Origin: Sarcocystis neurona
Lineage: Eukaryota; Apicomplexa; Conoidasida; Eucoccidiorida; Sarcocystidae
Length of the DNA: 64,000 nucleotides
Assembly: GCA_000727475.1 (NCBI GenBank)
Contig: KL647311.1
Coordinates: 244,073 to 308,072 of the forward strand
Direction of reading: 5' to 3'
Shown here: in pieces, positions 57,201-64,000 of the stretch
Position numbering within the stretch: the stretch's first letter is position 1
How the letters are laid out: every line of letters starts with the position of its first letter
The notes under the pieces: generated by a model
The model's input: the letters and a program-made list of their open reading frames with translations, nothing else
Databases searched by the model: none
Told to the model about the DNA's origin: nothing
Position numbers and translations under genes: made by a program

Positions 57201-60200
57201 ACAACGAAAACGAAGAAGGAGTACTCCGGCCTATTCGTTACCTGTGAACCTAGCGTAGACGCAAGAGCTACGCGTGCCTTTGGGATAGGTATCGATACAT
57301 ATACATTCGTAGATTTCTGCCAGCAGCTGCGCAAGGAAGAGAGGTCAAGGATTTTCAAGAATTCCCTGCACATATATATGTATACAAGGAGAGAGTGAAA
57401 GAGAACAACATTCTCCTTTAAGTACACGTGTGTGTGTGTGCAAATGTATTCAAAGACAGCTGCTCGTCGATACATACCTCTGCTCATACGTGTTGGTAAA
57501 TGGACGCATGTGGGGCATGCGTGCCTCTACCCACTCGAAGAAATCCTCATAAGAATGCGTTCTCGTACTCTCGACACACGGAGATACCAATGAATTCATG
57601 TAGGCACGCAGGTGGGAGTGTTCAAGCGCAGATAGGTTTGTATGTGTATGTGTGTGTGTGTGTACACGTGTATGTAAATCATCGCATGAGTGTGTAGTGG
57701 GTCGTGTGTTTGACTCGTGAGCGCACACGCCTTGTTTCTGTGTCGATCGTGTGGAACCGCAGGTGATCCACTACGAACGTGGCGGACAGCAACAACATAG
57801 CCCCCCGCCTGTTACCGACCAGCAGCAGTTCACGTATGCGAGCCAGCAACAATCAAGGAGCAGCGACATCACACGACTGTTTTCCTCGTGCTGCCTCTCG
57901 TTTCCTCGACGCAGTGCGTTCAAGGTGCTGCCGCTTGTGACCCTAATTGCTGTTCGTCGGCTGCTTGGATCTGGTTGGTGATCCTTGCTGCTGCTGTTGT
58001 GTTCCGGGCCTTCGTTTAGCCATTGCTGTTGCTGTTTCTCGCCCCTGCCTGTCGCTCTTGCTGCGTACGGCTGCTGCTTGCTGCTGCTGCTCCTAGCGAG
58101 TCTCCGCCGCGTCGACTGGCCGTCGAGTACCTACCAAGAAATTTCACACGGAAGTAGTTAAACAGCGGTGCCCGCAGACGCTCCAGTCGTTCCCTGTGGT
58201 CTTTCACTTCTTCTCTGACTGCTGCTATCAATTTAGCATCCAAATCCGTGCGAAGGCTATCCGGGACGACGCGAAACAGCAGGTTCGACTTCAGAAGGAA
58301 TAGCGGCTTCGTTGAAGTCAGCAGCATCTCTGCAACCACAACAGCAGAGGCAGCACACAGCAACTGAGTGCGCCGGTGCTCGTGCGGTGTACGGACGCCC
58401 CAAGGGCAACCCCACACGCTCACTTTACGTTAGCGACAGCAGGCAGATCTTCAGTTTTTCTCCACAGATATTGCGATAGACATTCTTGTGAAGCGGTCTG
58501 CGTCTAGCGCAACGAACAGCCTGGGATCCGGGCGGGTGGCCGCGCTCTTCAGGTGTACGTACAGTGCACGGCACTGAGCAAAGCAGCCATGTGCCTGGTT
58601 CATGTGTCACGGGCTGAGAACGAAGCGTAGCGCGCATCCCTCCTGGTCACCAGATGCCATTTTCCGCAAGAGTGTAACCATGTCTCTCGCAGTCTTTCCT
58701 CGTGCTATGTTTGTTCGTAGCCAGAAACCCACTAAAGACCATAACAAGTGCGCAAGTACCTGTATGTGTACACCTCCTGTGAACCCGTGAACTCCGAACA
58801 TACGCCTACCTCTACCAGCGTATCCGTGTGCGTAGGAACCGTGCAAGGAACATGCGTATTTCAAACGCCAACGAAGCGTGGACAGAAATGTCTCAGAGCC
58901 TACTTAGTAGAAAAGGAATGAATTCTCCCTTTTCCAGAGACTCCAGTGCTTTCCGGCACATGTGGACGAAGAAACTAGCAATGCGTTGCTTGCCGCGCTG
59001 CTCTCCGCCTCGAAGCCTGAGAACCTCTGTTGCGTAGTTGACGGCGGAAGAGGCTCGCGAAAAAATCCTTTTGAAGAAGGATCGCTTGCGGGAAGCGGGG
59101 GGAGGCCGGCAGACGATGCTAGAAGGGGAGAAGTCGCGAGTGGCTTCGAGATAGAAGTACTTCAAAATCGGCTGCACGTAGCTGTGTTCGGGGTCTCGGT
59201 ATTTGCTCGGAACGCGTTTCAAATATTTGCATGCTCTTATTTTTAACTTACTCGACGCCACAAAGCGAAGGTTCTGCGCCCGAATGAGTCTCTCAAGGTT
59301 GCAGTCCAGTGCTTCCGCTGCCCAAGAAACCGCAGCAGCAATTCCTGTGGATCGCGCTTGAAAGTCGACACGTGCTTTGCGAGTCTGTGGACAATCGATG
59401 TTAGTGAATTGTTGCCAGGGCTGTCCCTCCACCAGTTGTTCTGTCAACCTTTCTTTTCTTGCTCTCGCGAGCTCTTCGTCTTCCTTCTCTTCTTCCTCTA
59501 GGTCCACGTTAACTGGCGAGACACCAGGCTCCGCCGCTTCTTCCAGCGTTACTGCTATACCTTCTCCCCCTGCCGTCAGCGACCGCCCTGCTGCAGCGGC
59601 ATCTGCGGCCTCTTCTTCTGAACCCGAGCGGTAAATTAGCAATCCCGACTCCTGCAGCAGCTCAAGCAGCTGCTGGTCCAGATAAGCGTACAGCGGATTG
59701 GTCGCCAGCAGTGGGTTGCTGGTGCCGCCGGTGCTGCTAGTGACTCCACTCTGCAGTCCGCGCAGCTCATGCAGCAGCGCCCGCAACACGAGATCATGAA
59801 CGGGTTGCCGGCCACCGTAGGAACCGCTGCTCAGTTTCGCTTGTCGCATTGCCTCCGCCACAGACAACGCCTCTCCACCTTCTTCTTCTCCTTCCTTTGC
59901 CTCGGCTGCTTCTGGGCTGTCGGGGGACGGACTGCTGGCCTGGCTGCTGCGGTTCTTCCTCTTTCGTCGAAACCACCACCAGCCACCTGTTTTCGTGGCC
60001 TGGGGCAGCTCCATTCCGCAGTCCTCCAACTCCTGCCGCCGCACGCCTTTCATACGCAGAAGGTAGTCAACATGTGTTTGCATTTGAACTGGGCTCAATT
60101 TCTCTCGCTGCTGCTCAAGCACCGGCAGCCGTTTCTTCACCACGCATGTAGGCACCAGCGTCAGATTCTTTCGCAGCTGCGCAGCCCACTTGGGGAAGGG

Positions 60201-62525
60201 CAAGGTCTTCCCTCGCGGCTTCAGCGGCCCCCCTATCAACTCGCTGTAGCCGTGGCGCCACAAGACGTTGCGCGCGTGGCCTGGAAAAAAAGACAGGAGC
60301 GCATCGGCGGAGAAGCGCGGGACAAAAGAAAGAAGCGGGACGCGGGACTGATAAAGGGCATGGGGTAGACGAAGAAACGAAGCACGAGAAGTGGACGTAC
60401 AGGAAGGCGAGTGCAGAAATGGAGGACAGAGTGAAAAAACGAAACAAATACAACGGTAATGCAAAGGCGGGCATCTGCGCTGTATAGCCGGTGCGTCTAC
60501 CGCTGCCTTCTACCTTGAGGCAGTTATATCTCGCCGCACTGTTGGCGGTGCAGCTGGCTGCAACGACGAGGTGGAGAAGCGAAGAAGAAGAAGATACATG
60601 GGCACAGGCGTAAAACACGGGGAAGGAAAAAGTGCTGCCGAGGCTATCCAGCAGTGGGGGAGAGGCATCCATCTTGGGACGCAGCATAAAGTTTATTTGT
60701 ATCTTCTTCCCGGCGGTGCAGCAACACGTCGCTTCTGGAGGTTCGCCGTCGTTGGCAACAAAGCAGTCCCAGGTCGTCGAGACCATAGTCGAGAACAAAA
60801 GAGAAAATTCAACTCACAGAAACACTGAATAGGAGCTGAAGAACCTTGTTCTGCTGCGCCATCTCGTAGACAGAAGGCGGGTGGGGGCTTGTCTCTGCAA
60901 GCCTTCGTGCACGTGGACACCTGCACACGCGAGGATGTGTGTACACCTGTTGAGACAAGTCGGCTACGAAGAAGAAGTTCTGCGTCGTTTGCAGATCGGG
61001 CTAAGCGACATTTCAGTTGAGAAATTTAGGTTAACGAAAGTGACTGAAGAAATGAATGCTGACTTGCGATTCTGAACGGACAACAAATAGACAAGTAAAG
61101 ACAGCGGTACACAGACAAGGCAGTGCCCGCAGACGCGGCAATAGATACACATGTCGAGAAAGATAGCTAAATAGGAGATGTATCGTACGCTGTAGGGCCG
61201 ACTCGGGTAATTGCTGTAGAATTGCTTTCGAAAAGGAACTGATGAGGCTCGAGACCGCCTCCTCCGGCTCCACGACCTGTTGCATAGATAATGTTCCTGC
61301 AGCAAAACCACCAACAGGCCGGGCCAGCTCCAGCACTTGTTTCCCTCTCGCAGCAGACTGCTCTCTGTCTCCCACGGCCTTGGGCACGCGTCGCTTGCAG
61401 ATGTGTGGAAAGAGCTCCACAAGTCTGCACACGTGTGTGCATACCTCTGCCGTCTACTAATTCCACGTGTACATACGTATACGTATGTTGTTGAAAAAGA
61501 AATGCATATGCACCGACGGAAGTAGGTGCTGCCACGTACACTTATCTCTTTTCACTTCGGTGTACGTAGTGGAACCTTTTCGATTTGCAAAACGTAAACA
61601 CTCCTCCCGCACATCCGGGCAACAAGTACTTTGTCGCAACGGCTACATACGCCTCACACACAGATCAGCCGGCACCTGTATTGAGCACACCAGACCTCTA
61701 CAAGCAACACAAACAACTGTACAGAGAGCACGTGTCTCTATGACCCGTTCCATCCCTAGAAGAGAGCGGGACTGTCTTTCTCCGTGCACTTGCACCTTGC
61801 TGTTGCCGGACACATGTGGAGTTCGACGAGTCATCTCTCTCTGGCCTTATAAGCTATCTTCTGTAGAGATCGTGACGAAGTTGTACAGACTCGTGTGCTC
61901 TTCTCTCTCTCTAGTGAGCTCTTTCCACAACAGCGCTTATGTCACCGCCTTCTGTTCCTTTTTGCCTTCGTTGGTGAAGATAAAGTCCTCCTACCTTCCA
62001 CTCTGCGGAAGTCGTGAATAGACAGCAGTGGCACTTGCACAGCTGCCGGTCTCCTGCGTCTCACCCCTCCCCCTGCTTCTTCCCTGTCCGAGGCTTCTCC
62101 CGCTTCCGCTGCTGTGCGTGAGTCCCCTGCTGCGTGTACAGTTCCCGCTACCCGTGATGCTTCTCCTCTTTCTCTTTCTTCTCGTTCTCCTCCCTCCCCT
62201 CCTCCTGCCGGCGCTCCTCGTGCTATCTCTGCTCGTTCTGCTCCTGCAGCCAGGTCAGAGGGCCGCGACGGTTGCTGCGGCGGGTTCAGAAGATCTGGAA
62301 CGTAGAAGTTCGGCCTGCCCACCAGGCTGTCTATATTCTCTTCGCTCACACAGCGATACAGGTTATCCTCCGGGTTTTCTCCTTCCCGACGGTACATGTA
62401 AACAAAGTGAGGAAGCTGCGGGTTGACCTGAACGTGCAGACCCCTCTCTGCGTAGACGGGATCCCGGTGTCTTCTTCCTTGCTTCGCGCAGAGCTGCTGC
62501 AGCTGCTCTGACGGTATCAACTGCC
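54241..62525 (-). CDS. Large multi-exon gene of unknown function
   Basis: At least nine minus-strand open segments have complex, non-repeat protein composition and fit one gene. Proposed exons are about 61946-62525, 61189-61424, 60818-60894, 58904-60280, 58611-58776, 58466-58520, 58135-58327, one ending at 57478 (start not found, about 57590), 56284-56993 and 54241-54686 (stop TAG). Frames agree at most junctions, including the joins into 56284-56993 and from it to the last exon. Two joins are unresolved: 60818 to 60280, and 58135 to the exon ending 57478. Recognisable words include NFYVPDLLNPP, ELFPHICKRRVPKAVGD, HARNVLWRHGYSELIGGPL, YLKRVPSKYRDPEHSYVQP, FFEWVEARMPHMRPFTNTYE, QYIFNPLYEDEAVATAAFG and MRRWASPAVSLPFTYVTPFP. 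I do not recognise a family. A conserved apicomplexan-specific protein (rhoptry-neck type is one option) is only a guess. Repeats are much sparser here than in the two kinase genes. Confidence 0.58.
55330..55386. repeat. (TG)n-rich microsatellite in an intron of the unknown gene
   Basis: GTGTGTGTGTGTGTGTCGG and GTGTGTGTGTGAG runs lie in the stretch between the 54.2-54.7 kb and 56.3-57.0 kb exons. Plus-strand frames through it are Val/Cys artefacts. Confidence 0.75.
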
Positions 62526-63039
62526 CTGCGGAAAACCACATGCAGTCGAAAGCGCAGGAAGACTTTCGCAGCAACATAAATACTTTACTCCCTGAGACAC
62601 AGACGCTAACTGTCAAACTTCCTTTTCTACAGAATGTAAACGTGTCTCGAGGAGTGTGCGGACACTCGTGAAAGAATGTTGTGCACACTTTGAGTGTGCA
62701 GACACTCGTGAAAGAATGCTGTGCACACTGCGGAGTACAAAGCTACACACACACATATGTAAGTCTGGATTTTTACGTATACACAGAGACAAACACACAC
62801 ACAGAGGGAAAAAGGGGCTCAGAGGCAAGTGAGTACTGTGCAAGCAGACAGGGGAGGTTGTACGGGAAGACTGCCGCAAATATAGGATTGTTAGAGAGCT
62901 GCACTGGCTGAGAGAGAAACACATACAAATAGGACGACAGCTTAGTGTGTAGGAAGTCAGATAAGAAGAACACGTACACAGGTAGTTACAGAAAGAAGCC
63001 AGGCGAATGCGAAGATAAAAATGTAGGGGACACTTTAAG

Positions 63040-63480
63040 GTATGAAGGAAGCAAAAGATATAGACAGATACATAGACAGGAAGGAACAGAACGAGACGAG
63101 GGGGGACAAACGGTTAGGGTAACAGAACAGTGAATAGAATAGAAGAAAAACCGACAGAGAGGTGCGGAGAGCGACAGATACAGAGGGAGGTAGGGAGACC
63201 GATACAGAGAGATAGAGGGACAGAGAGCGGGATGGACGGACAGACGGGTAGAAAGACGCATCCTGCGATAGATGGGGAAGCAGGTGGACAGAGAGAATGA
63301 AGAGCTAGAGGGTAAGGTAGAGAGAGATGCTCAGACAGAAAGATAGAGAGAGAGTCAGAGAGCGAGTCAGGAGAGGATAGTGGACAGAGGGAGCGACAGG
63401 GAGATGGGGAGGAAAATCTACACAGATAGGCACGTGTAGATAGACAGATAGAGGCCGATAGAGGGAGAGGTATGTAGAGG
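63040..63480. repeat. GATAGACAGA/GAGAGACAGA purine-rich repeat
   Basis: The plus strand is rich in GATAGA, GACAGA and GGGAGG words with no strict period. Minus-strand frames are Ser/Leu/Tyr-rich by-products. It separates the unknown multi-exon gene from the coding-looking sequence at the right edge. Confidence 0.7.
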
Positions 63481-63835
63481 GCCAAAAAAGCCAACAATGA
63501 AAGAGATACCGATACAAAGAAGTGGACACACCTGTGTAAGTATACGTAGATAGGTTGCCAGATGAAGAGGCAGGTAAACACGGAGGAGAAATACATCTAC
63601 ATATATGTAGCCGGAGGTGGAAACGGCTTCAAAAAGAGGTACAGATCGTGACATCAAGTTAGACAGACGGAGACGGAGAACGTGTGAGGAAACATACTGG
63701 TGCAAATGGCTGTACAGAGATGAGTGCAGCACGTTAGAAAATACAGGCGTATGCACATCTAGTCGTTGGTAGCGCTGGACAGAGAGAGAGACGGCTGCAC
63801 TGCAATTGTACGTTGAGGAAGGAAGAGCGGGGTGC

Positions 63836-64000
63836 CTGTAGTGGTAGCGTAAGGGGGACGTGGTCGAGAGACGGACAAGTGTCATGATTCCCCCGCTTGG
63901 TCCGTCTAAGTCCACATGTGTATCCTCTTTGTAGCTCTCGTAGTGTCTCACAGGACTTCCTGGCCCACAGCAGCTGCAGTCATCGATCTGAGAGGAGGCG
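63836..64000 (-). CDS. Partial coding-looking exon at window edge
   Basis: Reading in from the right edge on the minus strand, one frame gives complex sequence including SQIDDCSCCGPGSPVRHYES, YKEDTHVDLDGPSGG and MTLVRLSTTSPLRYHYRHP, then loses coding character near 63835. No domain recognised. It may be an upstream exon of the 54-62.5 kb gene, which is on the same strand and lacks a visible start, or the end of another gene. Confidence 0.4.

Noticed and set aside
1..64000. Possible telomere, CRISPR array, LTR retrotransposon or rRNA/tRNA genes
   Set aside because: No TTTAGGG-type arrays, no regularly spaced repeats with unique spacers, no long terminal repeats or reverse-transcriptase/integrase motifs in any frame, and no RNA-gene signature that I could support by eye.

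Overview
The window looks like nuclear DNA of a coccidian apicomplexan, most likely Eimeria or a close relative. It has very dense CAG/CTG trinucleotide tracts that run through exons and introns alike and are translated as Ala, Gln, Ser, Leu or Cys runs. These alternate with TA/CA-rich, repeat-studded DNA, there are many introns, and one gene belongs to the apicoplast (MEP) isoprenoid pathway. The genus is inferred from style, not from a marker gene. I saw no bacterial operons, CRISPR arrays, rRNA, tRNA or telomeric arrays.

Layout. 1-3.7 kb: microsatellites and one CAG tract, no gene seen. 3.74-9.90 kb (minus): IspE (CDP-ME kinase) in a single open frame of about 2,050 codons; its catalytic motifs are spread over about 1,000 residues by Ala/Gln/Ser insertions. 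11.46-12.21 kb (minus): an open frame with coding character that may be an upstream exon of the same gene. 12.7-21.3 kb: AT/CA-rich, with no gene I can support. 21.32-36.84 kb (minus): an ethanolamine (or choline) kinase rebuilt from nine exons. The kinase motifs appear in order in separate open frames, and every proposed junction keeps frame; one intron has a GC donor. Its introns hold a 600-bp foldback inverted repeat, a degenerate satellite and long polypurine/polypyrimidine minisatellites. 36.8-48.3 kb: CAG/CTG- and GC-rich minisatellite blocks with ambiguous open frames. 48.28-49.57 kb (plus): a probable last exon of an unrecognised gene. 49.6-54.2 kb: non-coding, with a clear 185-bp tandem duplication. 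54.24-62.5 kb (minus): a large multi-exon gene that I could not identify, possibly running on into a coding-looking exon at the right edge (63.84-64.0 kb).

The two recognised genes are both small-molecule kinases, but in unrelated pathways. IspE makes isoprenoid precursors in the apicoplast. Ethanolamine/choline kinase is the first step of the Kennedy pathway for phosphatidylethanolamine/choline, usually cytosolic. Their proximity looks incidental. The most unusual content is how far low-complexity DNA has expanded inside otherwise conserved enzymes, and the structured repeats hidden in the kinase introns.
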